Below are positions 10,800 through 23,389 of a DNA stretch of 64,000 bases, piece after piece. The notes beneath the pieces were generated by a model that was not told where the DNA came from, made no database searches, and saw nothing but the letters and a program-made list of their open reading frames with translations. The stretch lies in NCBI RefSeq assembly GCF_008831285.2, contig NC_045149.1:9018417-9082416 (forward strand), read 5' to 3'. Both the position numbers and the translations under genes were made by a program. Source of the DNA: Nymphaea colorata (lineage: Eukaryota; Streptophyta; Magnoliopsida; Nymphaeales; Nymphaeaceae). Positions within the stretch are counted from its first letter, which is position 1, and each line of letters starts with the position of its first letter.

Positions 10800-12764
10800 A
10801 CAGTTCGAGGAGGTAGAGTATTTTTTTGCCTTGGTATGATTTATGAAAAAAATCCCAATATTTTACATGCTTCAACAGGTGAACATCATCTGATTATAAT
10901 TTTTTTTTTCAACATTGAATAACTTAGTTCATTCAAGTGCTTATGTAATCTCATTTCAATTAGTGAAAGAGTATAAAATAGTATATATTCTTCCTTTAAT
11001 TTCCTACTAGAAGCATATTTCGTATCTATATATGCTTTTTTCCATGGATTATGTCGAGTTTCATACTACATAATGCTCACTATTAATTTTTTTTTGACAT
11101 CCATAGCAATAGTTCCATTTAAAAGAGTATAACAAGCAAATATATATTATAAATTAGAATGAGCTTTGAGGCAGAATATTTGACAGTTGCTACACAAATA
11201 ATATGATCTTTATTCTAAAAGACACGAAAGCTTCTAAGATTCTTACACAATTCATAATGATAAACTTAGCGTCCTCATATAAATGATAAATAACTTTTAG
11301 ATAGCCATAGGACACATCCACAAGTAGATTTACAATTCACTATTTAGGAAAAGTTTGGTTTTAGAGCTGCTTACTAGCTTTACATACCAAATTTCATCAA
11401 TGGAGGAAGTTTAATACATTGTTCAATAGTTTGATCATGAGTGCACTTTTAAAGGAGCAGCTTGGTCATATGGTGGCTTACAAACATATCAAAGTGATGA
11501 TGTCTTCATTGCAGCCTTTTCCCATCAGTAATAGGAAAGATAACTTTTGCTCATGTAGAAATTCCGATTACTTAGTAAAAGTGACCATCTCATGATTAAG
11601 TATTTATATAGCAAGGATATACGATGCTCCTTAGTATCTCTTGCCATAAGTTAGTAGCACTAAGAACATAGATAGGATTGTTCCAATCCAGAAGAGTCAT
11701 CTTATTCTTAATACTTTTGAGAAGTTTCTCTTACCAAATGAAGCAGTCACTAGGGTCCTTGCTCCTTGGCCTTGTTCCATAAGCACCATAACATACTGCT
11801 GCTAGGAATGAAGCCTCTCTCTCTCTCTCTCTCTCTCCCCTGTATCAAGAGAAGAAGAAGAACAAGAAAACAGACAGTTTTTTTGCATAGTTTGGTTCTC
11901 CTATGCCCACAGCTGCATAGGGTTTTTCACTAACTCAAAATCAAGAAGACAATAGATAGGTACCCATATTAAACATGGGGATTAGGAAAACACTGTAAAA
12001 TGACGATGGTACAATATTGCCTTTACAAAATTTTAGTGGAGATTAGGGAAGCCTATTATGTAGGGATCAAGCTCCACACTCTTAACAATTGTGACACTTT
12101 GTTATAAAAACTCTTTAATATAATCCCAAGGAGGTCTGGTCTGCCTTAGCTTGCTTCGGGATCGTTTGGTAGCAGAGACACTTTGTGAGTGACCATGAAT
12201 CTGCCTCAAAGACTGGGCTAGAATCATTAAACATTAGTTTTACTTGGGGCAGACTCATGCAACACTAGAACTAATCTGCCCATTAATATTCTATGAATCT
12301 AGCCTAATCTTTGAGATATATTCATTCTTTAGGCGATTTATGGGACAAAGAACAAGGTGTCGTTACTGCCAAACAACTTCTCAAAGTTTCTTGTGCCATC
12401 TGTGGGGAATGCATTGCCTTCCAAATTCCTCCCTTATCCCATCTTATGTGGCAATGAACTCATGGTTGGTGGTAATACTTCTATTGAGCCACGACCTTTG
12501 CCAATGTCTAGCATTGCCTTGGAGGTGCACACTGGCATTGGTATCTTGTTCTTTGAGTTAGATCTGCATGGACCTAAAACACAGCTTCATATGAAGTTCT
12601 CCAAACAATTGGAATCTTCATTGCCATTGCACCCTATTCGATTGCCTATTTAAATTCAGACTTCGACACTTTCATACTGTTTTCCATGGCTCCCTCCAAT
12701 ATACTACTTAAGTTACAATCGCCTCCACATAGCTTCCTACGTACTCTAAGAGGCCGTTTGAATA
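10800..12764. other. Intergenic, no gene recognised
   Basis: AT-rich DNA with a CT microsatellite at about 11815-11837. Two overlapping open frames at 12244-12653 have no motif that I recognise and no support as a gene. Confidence 0.45.
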
Positions 12765-13986
12765 TGCAATAACACCACGGAACAGAACAGCCATGTTCTG
12801 TTTATGGAAGCGGACTCAAACGTCAGACACATAACAGACAGGATGGCTCGGGCAAAGAACAATGGGTATAAAATGAAATGGTGTTCCATGGTTCACCATT
12901 GAAACGGCTTCAAAACTCACTTGAAAGTCGAAACACTCTCGAAACCATCGACTTCTCTCACACAAGCTCTCTCTCTCTCTTTCTCTCTCTCTCTCTGCAA
13001 TCTCATCGAAACCCTTGACTTTCTTGGTCCAGCTTCGCCCTCTGCATCTCTTCCTGCAGTCCCTTCTTCTGTGCTCTCTCTCCTCTCCATCACTCAGTTT
13101 CTCCAATGGTGGCTGATCTCCTCCATAGCTCGATTTCTATGGTGGTGACTGGTGAGGCATTCCTCTAAGTCGCTCATGTTATCCAATGGTGGGCTTCTCA
13201 ATTTGCTACAGGTGTGCAACACCTCTCACTCTCTCTCTCTCAATCTCTCTCTCTAGTTGAGGATCTGCAGTAGCCATCGCCGATAGACCTCTGTCCTAAT
13301 CTCTCTCTCTCTCTCGCTCTCTCTTTCTTTCTCCCTCTCTTTCTTTGTGACTAAGGCATTGTGTCCGTCATTCTCGCAGTATGATCTATTTTCACGGTCT
13401 CTCTCACTCAGTTGCTATATATTTTGCTTGATTTGTGTCTCTCTCGCTCAATTGCTACATATTTTGCTTGATTTGTAGCATGATTGAGCTCAACGAGGAC
13501 TGTTCAATATGCTTTCAGGCATGTGCATAGCATAACCATTAAACTATTCAATGAAACCATTAAACTATTGGATGAAATGTCATTCTATGTATTTCTTTTC
13601 TCCTTGTTTCTACTATTGTTGGTCTACTTTAGATGGTTTGCTACTTCTTTGGTTTGCTATTTTCTTCCTCCTTTTATCAATATTTCACTTTCTAATATTA
13701 AATTAATATAAACCTGCACAAATTTTATGGTTTGCAGGAAGCAAATACATGGCCTAAATCAAGTTTAGAAGATGAATGGAAATAATGAGCAGACTCTTGA
13801 TGACCATTGTACGTACTATTATAGAAAAAAAGAGTATAGAAATGAGGAGGCCACTTTTGAGAGTATAGGGAAGTAGCTAGAAGGTTGTTTATACTTATTC
13901 ATGCAATTATGAAGAGTTAATGATTCATAAATAATGTAATTGATTTTGTATAAATAGCAAAAATTATTTTTTTCAAGAGTTGATCA
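12765..13986. other. CT-rich stretch, possible decayed Harbinger-like element
   Basis: GAGGCCGTTTGAAT at about 12750-12763 resembles a PIF/Harbinger terminus. The piece ATGGTGTTCCATG near 12879 recurs inverted near 14275. Several CT-rich runs (12965-13000, 13225-13350) lie between. No right terminus or transposase frame could be shown, so this is only a suggestion. Confidence 0.25.
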
Positions 13987-14001
13987 TCTCTCTCTCTCTC
14001 T

Positions 14002-14095
<94 letters not shown>
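13987..14095. repeat. Compound microsatellite (CT)n(TA)n(GA)n
   Basis: CT run, about 64 bp of TA, then about 28 bp of GA. The CT and GA flanks are inverted complements, so the whole can fold into a long hairpin. The open frame across it (Ile-Tyr and Arg-Glu repeats) is an artefact. Confidence 0.95.
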
Positions 14096-14099
<4 letters not shown>

Positions 14100-14591
14100 T
14101 ATTGCTTCATCTTAGCTATTCAAACATTTCCTTTGAGTATTCTTATAATGGAACAAGAGACTCCAAGAAACAAACATTGGATAGGTTGAACAAGATAGAC
14201 AATATAGGTAGAGATAAAACAAAAGTTGGACATAAAAAAGATGGTGTTTGTTCCTAAAACTGTCAAACAATGGACATGGAACACCATTGACAAGATGGAC
14301 AGAACAGTAGTATGATAGAGGGGATGTCTTGTGTTGGACAAAAATTTTTCGAAGTTCACCTGCACGGGGTAAGTCTTTACTCTCAGACTTACCAGCCTAT
14401 CACCACCCGTATGAGAATACAAGGAACAAAGAGGACACACTAGGCTTTGCCTCAACGCGAGGACTTAGTCTTTTTTCTTTAAGGCAACTCTTTACAAAGA
14501 CTCAAAACATACAAACCATCATCTTTTTTACTGCACATCGCTCGGCTTAGCTTAAATACTCAGCCAGAGCATTTGAGTTTCAAACTCTAGG

Positions 14592-14751
14592 CGGCAGCAC
14601 AATTCCGCCGATATTCGAATTCAAACACAAGGCGCCATGGCCGTCCCGCCGAAGTTCAAATTCAAACTTAAGCGCCACGGCCATCCCGCCGAAGTTCAAA
14701 TTCTAACTTAAGCGCCACGGCCATCCCACCGAGATTTTCAAACACAGCCGC
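14592..14751. repeat. 40-bp tandem repeat, four units
   Basis: Units start at about 14592, 14632, 14672 and 14712 with exact 40-bp spacing. Each reads GCGCCACGGCCATCCCGCC, then GAAGTTCAAATTC and AAACTTAA with small changes. It lies just upstream of the Gypsy 5' LTR and is GC-richer than its AT-rich neighbours. Confidence 0.88.
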
Positions 14752-15439
14752 GAGCTCCAGTCGCCCGTCGGCCACCAGCCTACAATTATTGTCGCGGGTG
14801 GCAATGGTTGGCCACGGGCCCTCTTACCCACGAGCCATTTGTGCTTGCAGAACCGTTGCTTTCCACGTCCCCCGGTCTGCAACTGCTAGGCGCTGCCTAG
14901 CATCACCCGCCGGCTGCCATCTAGCGAAACACGTTCCCTCCAAGGCACCCATTCGAATTGCCATCGTCTGATGCTACTGTTACAAACCTTCCTGCGAGTA
15001 GAGCCAAGTCTAGGGTAAACAGGGCCAAAACCAGTCATGAAGCAAAAGCCAGGGCAATAACTAACCTAGGGGCAGGTCCAGACGCGCCTAAAGAGGTTAA
15101 AGAAGTGATCTAAGGTGCAATTGAGGGCGGAGTGGGCGGAGCACCAAGGGCTGGACACGGACGTCAGAGGACTGATCTACAGGATGAAGAGGACTTATCC
15201 CCGGTTTTAGACCAAGTAGGTCAGGTTGAGTCCAACCCAGGTCACTCGGGTGAGCCTAGTGTCGAACCTAGGCGAGTTAACGGGCCAAGCCTTGCGGCGA
15301 GGCCAAAAACAATCTTTACTTCATTTGCTTTAAGTGTTTGAACTTGCGAGACAATTAGTCTCTAGCGCTCTTTGCTTATGTAATAGGATTTCAGTCGCAG
15401 GTGGGTCAAGTAACTTAGGACCCGCTCTACAGTAGGTAG

Positions 15440-15445
15440 TATAAG
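15440..15445 (+). promoter_or_regulatory. Probable LTR TATA box
   Basis: TATAAG in the context GTAGGTAGTATAAGTTG, about 75 bases before a CT-rich leader. The same box is kept in the 3' LTR copy at about 33817. Inferred from position within the LTR only. Confidence 0.4.
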
Positions 15446-17673
15446 TTGTTTTAGATCTTTGTATTCAGCATGCTTTGAAAGGAATAGAAGTTCATTTTGG
15501 AGCATCACTGTCTCTCTCTTCTTTCTATCGTCCTTGCTTCCCCTTACCACCTTTGTGGATCGTCTCTCTCTTCCTCACGCAAATCCTTCTTGGCGCCGGC
15601 CAAGAAGCTCGTCCCCCCAACCATGGTGATTGACGAATCTCCACAAGCAAAGAATCTTTGGGCATTGTCATCTTCTTCATCCCCGATCTTGTTCGCTCCT
15701 CCAACTCACGCAACGACGATTTCTCCATGGTAGAAGTCTCGAACGTCTCTCTAAGCACTCGGTGCTTCTTCCCCGTAAGTCCCCCACGGGCAAAGTGTAT
15801 GCTAACGGTGCAACCTTCTCCAAACAGCCGGAAGGTTAGTGGCCAGCATACCCTTGACAAAGTTCTCCAAAGAGACGTCGGATCATCTTGAGCATCGGCT
15901 TCAAAAATAGAAGAAAACGATTCTTAGTGTCCATCTAGAGGCAAGTCTCGATTTCCTTGCTTTTAAGCTTTTGGGTATATCATGTAGAAGGAGTAATAGT
16001 AAGATATAAGGCTATGTACTAGGTTTATCCCTCGGTAATACCGAGAGGTAAGTCTAAGATACGGCCGAAAAATCCACGTGAAACTCCTTCGCCAAACCCC
16101 TTGATCTTGGCCAAGCGAAACCCGGATTTGCCTACCAGTTGGGCTTTCGGAATTCGTAAAGAGTTAGTCTCAAACCGGGAGTTACATTATCGGATTTGGG
16201 CTTTCTCAACCAGCCGAAAAACAGCCAGCAATCCGTCGTCTCCATCCTGGCTCCGGGCTGGAATCTAGTGTCAAAACTATATGCAAGAGTCCTCCCGAAC
16301 CCCACTCTATTTCGGTGTATTTTGGTGTTTGGAATACATTCATGGGAGCTCTAGTCACGGCCGGACTCTTTCCCCATTCCGTCGCCATGGGTAGAATTCT
16401 GTCCACCGAAAGTCACCGGAATAAACTTCCATAGATTGCCCTTGTATTGAGTAATTAAGTTGTGCAATAATTATTTCGTGCATGGGTAGTTTAGTCATTC
16501 TCATCGTTGGTGATAGGGGCAAGTCTCCTAGCCGCCGGCGCCTCATTCACTCTCCTTAGCCGTTTTTCCCAATAGCGAGCTAGGGTTAGTCTTTGTCCCC
16601 CATCTCCTCATCCCAGCCATAGGTGAAGCCACGTGTCTTGCATCGGGAGTCCTTCCTAGCCGCGTGGATCACTTGCCTTAATGCACCTCCCAATCTCATC
16701 TCAATCATCTCATTGGCGCATTTCCTTTCCGGGCGTTACCCTAATCAATTTGGGTGTCGCACATTTGGAAAAGCCTAGCACCATCCCTCACCTCATCTGT
16801 TTTGGTAAGTCCATATGCCAGCCGCCCCTACTTGCCATAAGTGTAGCAAGCGGCAACGCTGGCAACTTGCCTTAACTCCTCTTGCCTTATCTGTAACCGG
16901 CCCTCTCCATAATTGCCGTGTTACACTATTGCCTAAACCGGCGCCTACCTTGTGCGCCGTCTCCTCTTCTCCACCTTCCTTCTTTATCACACGCCAATCC
17001 TCCCATGCACTTTCCTTTCTTGGAACGACGCTAGTTTGGCGCCCTCTTGTCTTCTACCTCCCTTAACAGCTCAAGGATAGCGACACTTGCCTTAAGTGCT
17101 GCATCCTCCTTGATTACCGCCACCTCTCTCAATCACGTCCATCTATCTCGAGTAACTCTTAGTGAGGAAATGGCAGCTCCTTCCTCACCCTTAGCCGCCG
17201 CTGACCTAGCTCCACCTCCTTCTCGCATAGGTCAACCCTAGCCACTCGTGTCAAACGCTAGTTGACTCACCTAGGTCAAACTTAACCCGGACCTAGCCCA
17301 TCTCATGCTAGTCGGAACCTAGCTAACCCAAACCGAGTCAAACCTATCCCAAGTCCGACCCAATCAGAGTCAACCAACCCTCTCAACCTAGTTGGTCCAG
17401 CCAACCTCTACCTCGTCCTACCTTAACTGAGTCAAGTCTAATCTAGTCTAGGTCCGAACCTACCTAGCCTCTCTCCGGACCTCACACACCTGTGAGAACA
17501 TCCAGAATAAGAAGGCCAGGAACAAGACCCGAAGCCTTAGCCTCCCTTGTCCGAACCCATTAGCCTCACTTGAGTCTAGCATGGGTCTACCCGAGTCTAG
17601 TCTCTAGGCAACCGTCGCCTAGCCAGTCCTCATGACCAGGAGGGCCGCCACTCGCCAGCCTTCGTCACCAACA

Positions 17674-18030
17674 CTCGGCCAGGCAGGCCGAGCCTAGCAG
17701 CATCAGTCCCCACCATGCTTGCTTTCGCCCGCGGTTGCTCTCCTCTTGCATCGGCCCCTTCCTTGTGCCGACGACAGCCCTTCACTCGGCAAGGCAAGTA
17801 CACCATCCTCGGCAACACTCACTCTAGCGGCCGAGTGGGTCAGGCGCCTTCCTGCCATCTTCGGCACAACTCAGCCAGGCTGGCCGAGCCTTGCTTCCTC
17901 ACTTCCCCTCATCTCTCGGCCAGGCGGGCTGAGACTCTCCTTTTGCTTCCGCACGTCTTCCTCCCTCTTGGCCAGGCGTGCCGAGAACTCTTCTCACCTC
18001 AACTCCTCTCTTCCGATCAGTCAGGCGGAC
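17674..18030. repeat. Array of short imperfect palindromes inside the LTR
   Basis: The motif CTCGGCCAGGCAGGCCGAG and close variants occur at 17674, 17784 (half), 17870, 17914, 17966 and 18014 (decayed). Each can form a 7-8 bp stem. The motif recurs at 39291, 39377 and 39433 in the GC-rich LTR-derived region. Confidence 0.75.
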
Positions 18031-18613
18031 CATGACTTCTCACCACCTCATCCTCTAAAGCTGAGATACTTTAGGGAGTGGCTCGCCACTTGCTGCTACA
18101 CCTAGGTCTCCTAGGCCGGTAACTCGTCTTCTCCCCCTTGTAGGTATCCGTGGTAGGTAGTTGTTTAGTTTTGTTATTTGCATCTTTTCTGTTTTAGCCT
18201 GGCAACAAGCCTACACTACCTCGCACGGTTCTTCGGAGGCCTAAGGCCAAAGACACAACCACAAGGCAACCAGCCACCTGCAGGTATCTGGGTGTGGTTT
18301 GTTCCGATAGGTGTGGTTGGTATGTGTGTATGTATATGTGAATGTTGAGTGAGTTGTGAGTGCTTGTTTGTAATCGTTCGCATTTGTATGGCCTTTACCT
18401 CCTAGTTTCTATAGTAAGTTGTACTTTGGTTTTGGGAAACCCTACCTGTACCACTGACCTAAGGGATTTGCGTCGGGGTGCCTGTCCGACCTTGTAGAAA
18501 ATCTGTATTAACTTGCTTAGGTTTCGGTTTCTGCATAGCGCAAACTCGAGAGTCCTGACTAGTAGGGCTGATCTTGGCCTAGAGTGGTCTAAGTTGGGAT
18601 AAGTCCTAACAAT

Positions 18614-18625
18614 TGGTATCAGAGC
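18614..18625 (+). other. Primer-binding site (tRNA-Met)
   Basis: TGGTATCAGAGC lies two bases after the 5' LTR end. It is the classic site complementary to the 3' end of plant initiator tRNA-Met and fixes the LTR boundary and the plus orientation of the element. Confidence 0.93.
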
Positions 18626-19139
18626 CGGTTGAGATGCAACGGGCAGTTCTGTCAATGGTTTTCTTGTCAGTCAGTGGTCTTCTTGTGTGAATATTGTGAT
18701 CTTCAGTTTAACAGTTAATAGCCATTGGTATCAGTAGAGATTGGTATCAATCCCTCCGTGTACATTCGGTTTTCAGCAGTTTGAGTAGGTGTGCTCACGC
18801 CCAGGCCTGCTACATAGGCAGCCAGGCGCGGGTAGTGTCTACGAGCATTACCGAGGGCTTACTAGGTTCGCGGTGCATTGCCGAGGCGCCAGGCGGGTGC
18901 GGCAATTTAGGCCTTTCCTCTTAGGCCCGATCGAGAGTCTGGTAGGGCAACCGAGGCGCCAGGCGGGAGCAGTTACAGGCGGGCCAACCCGTCTCCTTTG
19001 CCAGTGAGTACACGAGCAGAGGCAGAGCTTGTTTCAGCAGTGAGCAGTCAGTGTTAGTGTAAAGTCAGTTTTGGTTTTTAGAGTTTTGGCAGTTTGTGTT
19101 TTTTGTGTGTTTTATCCAGGCCACTCCTAAAACGGTACT

Positions 19140-20634
19140 ATGGCCAAAAAGGCAAAGCAAGTGGTTGAAGGGACATCCGACATGAGGAGGATGACTCCAG
19201 CCATATAGAGCAACAAGGGGTTGAATCGGTTGAGGTTCAAACCTTTAACCTTGATCGAATGACTCTCATAGAGGGAGAAATGACAAGAATGAGAAGGGAG
19301 CTAACTAGGTTAAACGAGCTAGACGAGATCAAGTCTATGCTTTGCGCCATGTCGGCATCCCAAGCTCCCACAATGACCTTTGGTGGACCATCTGTCCCAG
19401 GCCCCAGGACCGTTCTTAGCTATCAAGGCCCTACACATATAGTTAGTCTTGACCCGGGAATCCTTGGAGCCCCTCCTAATCTCCATAACATGTCCTTTAC
19501 CATGGGTGCCCAGACCAACACTTCCTATGTGGGGAATAGCCATCCGGGAACCCGCACCAACATGGAGCCTCCCCTATTTTCATTTAGTGGATCCCCTAAC
19601 CGGCCACCACCTGGCCCACAGTCTACATGGCCGCAAGCAGGAACTAGCCAACCAGGGGCAAGAATCCACATGGAACCACCTCCATTTGTTTTTACTAGCC
19701 TCCCTAACCGGTCACAAAATGACCCCCAACCAACAGTAACCCCACCAGAGCCACCTCGGGAGCAATTTGTACCACCACCACCAGCCCATGATCCCCCTAA
19801 CTGAAGAAGAACTTGGACTGATGAAGATGAAGAGTACTGGGGATAATTCGACAATAGGAACCACAATCATAGACGGCTTCCTATGGTCAGATTTGAGTTC
19901 CATAGATTCGGTGGAACAAAGATCAAAGAATGGATCTACAAGGCAAAACAATATTTCTGGTGCCAACATGTGCCACGAAACGAGTGGATTATTACAGCTG
20001 AAATGTACTTTGAGGGAGAAGCCATGAGCTGGTACCTCTGGTAAAGGCATAACCACCAAAACGTGGAATGGGAACAGCTCAAAGCAGACCTACAAGTCTG
20101 TTTTAGAGAATCAACTCACATCGACTATGATGTAGAGTTAAAGAACTTGCAACAAACCACCACAATTCAAGAATATCAACGCCAATTTGAAAAGTTGTCT
20201 AGCATGGACAATTGAACCCAGAGCGCATTAGTAGGAGCGTTCATTGGTGGGCGCAACGAAGAAGTTAAAATAGACATGCAAACTTATTGGCATACAGAAT
20301 TTGTGGAATGTTTCAACACAGCATGTTCTATTGAGGGCAGAAATAAGAGAAAGAGTGCATTGTACCGGCCCAATCGAAACTTTGGCGCCGACACTTCTAG
20401 ACCTAACCCCACCAGAGCTCTTCCTACTAGAAGAGAAGAGCCTCGTCCTGTAAGAAGAGAAGAGCCACGGGCCTTCAATCGGAAAGAAAATAGGCTTGCT
20501 TTCTGTGAAAAGGTTCTGGTTTCCTACATATCTAGAAAAGAGTCGGAAGAAATGATAAAGCATAACTAATGTTTTTACTACAAAGATAAATGACAAAGAG
20601 GCCATGTTTGCAAGGAGATACGAGTCTATGAAGT
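19140..20634 (+). pseudogene. Broken Gypsy gag (capsid and nucleocapsid)
   Basis: Would encode the structural protein that packages the element RNA. The ATG at 19140 opens a Lys-rich N terminus that is stopped after about 22 codons (19206). A further frame runs 19259-19804 with a Pro-rich linker. The gag core follows at about 19880-20340 with the signature RFEFHRFGGTKIKEWI, a WYLW stretch and a QRQFEKLS stretch, and contains in-frame stops. The zinc knuckle at about 20567-20615 has lost its second Cys (CFYY for CFYC) and has a stop before the RGHVCK half. Non-functional. Confidence 0.8.
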
Positions 20635-20635
20635 A

Positions 20636-21757
20636 ATGGATAGGGACGATGATGAAGTGCCTCAAACTCCGAATGAGGAGCTCCCTAGTTCCAAACCTGA
20701 AACACCCACAAAGCCGAATATTGAAGAGGGTACGTGCCATTCAATGATGGACCCTAACCGGCCCAATGCAATGAGGGTCATAGGAAAAATAAAAGACAAG
20801 AAAATGATCGTATTATTAAACTCTGGAGCAACTCACAACTTCATGAGTCTCGAGGCTGCTGAAGCAATCGATCATCCTCTCACCAAGCAGACCCCTCTTA
20901 CAGTTGTGGTTGGAAATGGTTCTCGTCTGTCTTGCACTCACTTGTGCAAAGATGTTGAGTTGGTGATGCAGAAATCACCTTTTGTTGTAGATCTTTTAGT
21001 TTTGCCTTTGAAGGGAATTGATGTCGTCTTGGGAGTAAAATGGTTGGAGACTCTTGGAGTAATCCCTTGGGACTTCAAGAGCATGACGATGTCATTTGCT
21101 AAGGAGGGAGGCGACGCTTCCGTCACCCTCACGGCAGTTAGTACTATATTGGCGCCCAAGGCCACTTTAAAGGCCATAGAAGCCCAACAACTGGCATATT
21201 GGGTTGTGGTTATGGCAAAGGATGTACCGGTAACCAATCCGAAAGAAACAGAAGAAGTGCCCGAAGAAGTGCAATGTGTACTTGATGAATTTAAGGACGT
21301 CTTTAGTGAGCCTAAAAGCCTGCCCCCGAAACGGTCCTATGACCACAGGATAATACTAAACAATGGGGCAGAGGCGGTAAACATTAGACCATACTGCTAT
21401 GGCTACCACAAAAAGGCAGAGATCAAAAGGCTTGTGAAAGAAATGTTGGGAGATAGTATAATACGACATAGCAGTAGCCCATTTTCCTCACCCATACTGT
21501 TGATGAAGAAAAAGGATAATACGTGGAGGTTCTGTGTTGATTATAGGGCCTTTAATGAGGCTACAGTAAAAGATAGGCACCCTATACCTGTAATTGATGA
21601 ACTATTGGACGAGCTCACGGGTGCCACCATCTTCTCAAAACTCGATCTCAGGGCAGGGTATCACCAAATCAGGATGTTTGAGAGAGACAGAAAAGACGGC
21701 TTTTCGAACCCACGATGGCCATTACAAATTCCTTGTAATGCCATTCGGGTTAACTAA
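20636..21757 (+). pseudogene. Gypsy pol: aspartic protease and N-terminal reverse transcriptase
   Basis: Residues about 46-165 form a retropepsin domain. Its active-site motif reads NSGATHNF where DSGATHNF is expected, so the catalytic Asp codon is AAC (20819-20821). The flap and the later ILGMDWL-like stretch ([12 protein letters not shown]) are still recognisable. From about residue 235 the RT begins, with [25 protein letters not shown] and [13 protein letters not shown] (the first catalytic Asp kept). A frameshift near 21685-21695 ends the frame; the motif [16 protein letters not shown] continues in another frame at 21720-21775. Confidence 0.85.
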
Positions 21758-21775
21758 TGCACCGGCGACTTTCCA

Positions 21776-23389
21776 ATGTGTATGAACGATAGTTTCAAAA
21801 ACCATCTACGTAATTTTGTGCTAGTCTTCTTCGATGACATTTTGGTTTACAGTCAATCGGTGGAAGAGCATACCAAGCACCTAACAATGGTCTTGTCATT
21901 CCTAAGGGCCAACACTCTTTACGCAAAATGGTCCAAATGTAGCTTTGGACAGACGCCCATTGGGTACTTGCGGCATATAGTATCCCGAGAAGGGGTTAGG
22001 GTAGACCCCGAAAAGTTGCAAGCCATGGAAGCATGGCCACTGCCCAAAGATCTCAAGGACTTGAGAGGCTTCCTCGGCCTCACAGGGTACTACAGGCGTT
22101 TCATACAGGGGTACGGGATTATTGCAGCCCCACTCACACAAATGTTAAAAAAGGGAGCCTTTGTGTGGAATGACAAGGCAAGATCAGCCTTTGAAAATTT
22201 GAAATTGGCACTCATGTCTGCACCGGTATTAACGTTGCTAAATTTCAACAAAGCGTTCGTGGTTGAGACCGACGCCTGTGACACGGGAGTTGGAGCGGTT
22301 CTTAGTCAAGGGAAACACCCTGTGGCTTACATGTCCAAAGCCTTGACTAACCGTGCTAAGCCCTTTTCTACGTATGAGAAAGAACTATTGACCATTGTGC
22401 TAGCAATAGAAAAAAGGAGGCCATACTTGATTGGCCGTCGGTTCACAGTTAGGACGGATCACAACAGCCTTCGGCATATGATGAAGCAGAGGGTGTCCAC
22501 ACCAATGCAACAGAGGTGGTTGGCTAAGTTGCTTAGATACGACTTCAGTATAGAGTACAAACGTGGTCCCGAGAATAATGCAGCAGACACGTTATCCAGA
22601 TTGAGTGAACAGTTAAACAGTCTACCCGTTTTGGAAACAGACCTTTGGGAAAGAATCTCTAATGAGCAGGCTAATGATGATGGGCTCAGACTTATAAGAG
22701 CCTCAATCACCCAAAACCCAGGGTCAATTCCTCATTACTCAGTCAAGGGGAACGTTTTACAAAGAAAGAATAGGGCGGTCATACCTTCAGGATCGGCCCT
22801 AAAGAAGGATCTGTTGCACCAGTTTCACTCAACGCCTTCAACGGATCATGAGGGTGTTGCGAAAACCTTACAAAGAATTAAGACCCAGTTTTGGTGGCAG
22901 GGCATGAAGAACGATGTCCAAGGTTTCATAAAAAAGTGCACAGTATGCCAGCGAGAAAAGTATGAAACCATCAAACTACCAGGCCACCTTAATCCTCTTC
23001 CAGTCCCAATGAAGCCATGGGTTGACGTAACCATGGACTTCATCGATGCAATGCCAAAGTCTGAAGGCAAAGAAGCGATAATGGTGGTAGTGGACCGTCT
23101 CACGAAATACAGTCACTTCGCTCCTTTGCCAAAGATGTATCAGGGACCCATGGAAGCAACAGTCTACCATGAATACGTCAGGAAATTGCATGGTGTTCCC
23201 CAAAGTATAGTGTGTGATCGCGATTCTATATTCCTTAGCACCTTTTGGAAGGAATATATGAAGAACATGTGGACTACTCTGCAATATTGTACTGCTCATC
23301 ATCCCCAAATAGATGGGCAAACTGAGATAGTGATCAGATCCCTGGAGATCTATCTCCGTTGTTTTGCCAATGAAAAGCCCAACACTTAG
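21776..23389 (+). pseudogene. Gypsy pol: reverse transcriptase palm, RNase H and integrase core
   Basis: A second frameshift near 21780 restores the first frame. FVLVFFDDILVYS carries the RT catalytic Asp pair (about 21833-21838). RNase H begins near residue 160 (VVETDACDTGVGAVLSQ; YMSKAL; YEKELL; RTDHNSL). The integrase HHCC-type zinc finger (HQFHST...KCTVCQREK) lies near 22815-22965. The catalytic core follows with MDFID, VCDRDSIF and a Glu in the GQTEIVIRSLE stretch, so the D,D,E triad looks intact. A stop at 23387-23389 truncates the integrase. Confidence 0.88.

Larger units (their letters stand above)
14978..18611 (+). repeat. 5' LTR of the Gypsy element (3634 bp)
   Basis: Starts TGTTACAAACC and ends CCTAACA, with the short inverted ends TGTTA/TAACA and TG...CA termini usual for LTRs. 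The first 2.1 kb (to about 17110) matches 24075-24212 plus 33496-35525 at roughly 90 to 95 percent by eye. A TATA-like box lies at 15440-15445 and is followed by a CT-rich leader, consistent with the U3/R promoter. An array of short palindromes occupies 17674-18030. The final part carries CGGGGTGCCTGTCCGACC, which resembles pieces at 39195-39215 (minus strand) and 43160-43180. Confidence 0.87.

Noticed and set aside
12244-12653. Two overlapping open frames of about 100 codons
   Set aside because: No recognisable domain, no splice-linked neighbours and no homology that I could name.
13980-14189. Open frame with Ile-Tyr and Arg-Glu repeats
   Set aside because: Pure translation of the CT/TA/GA microsatellite.
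14592-14751. CRISPR-like regular repeats (also at 35585 and 46947)
   Set aside because: The units are contiguous tandem repeats without unique spacers, in a plant genome.
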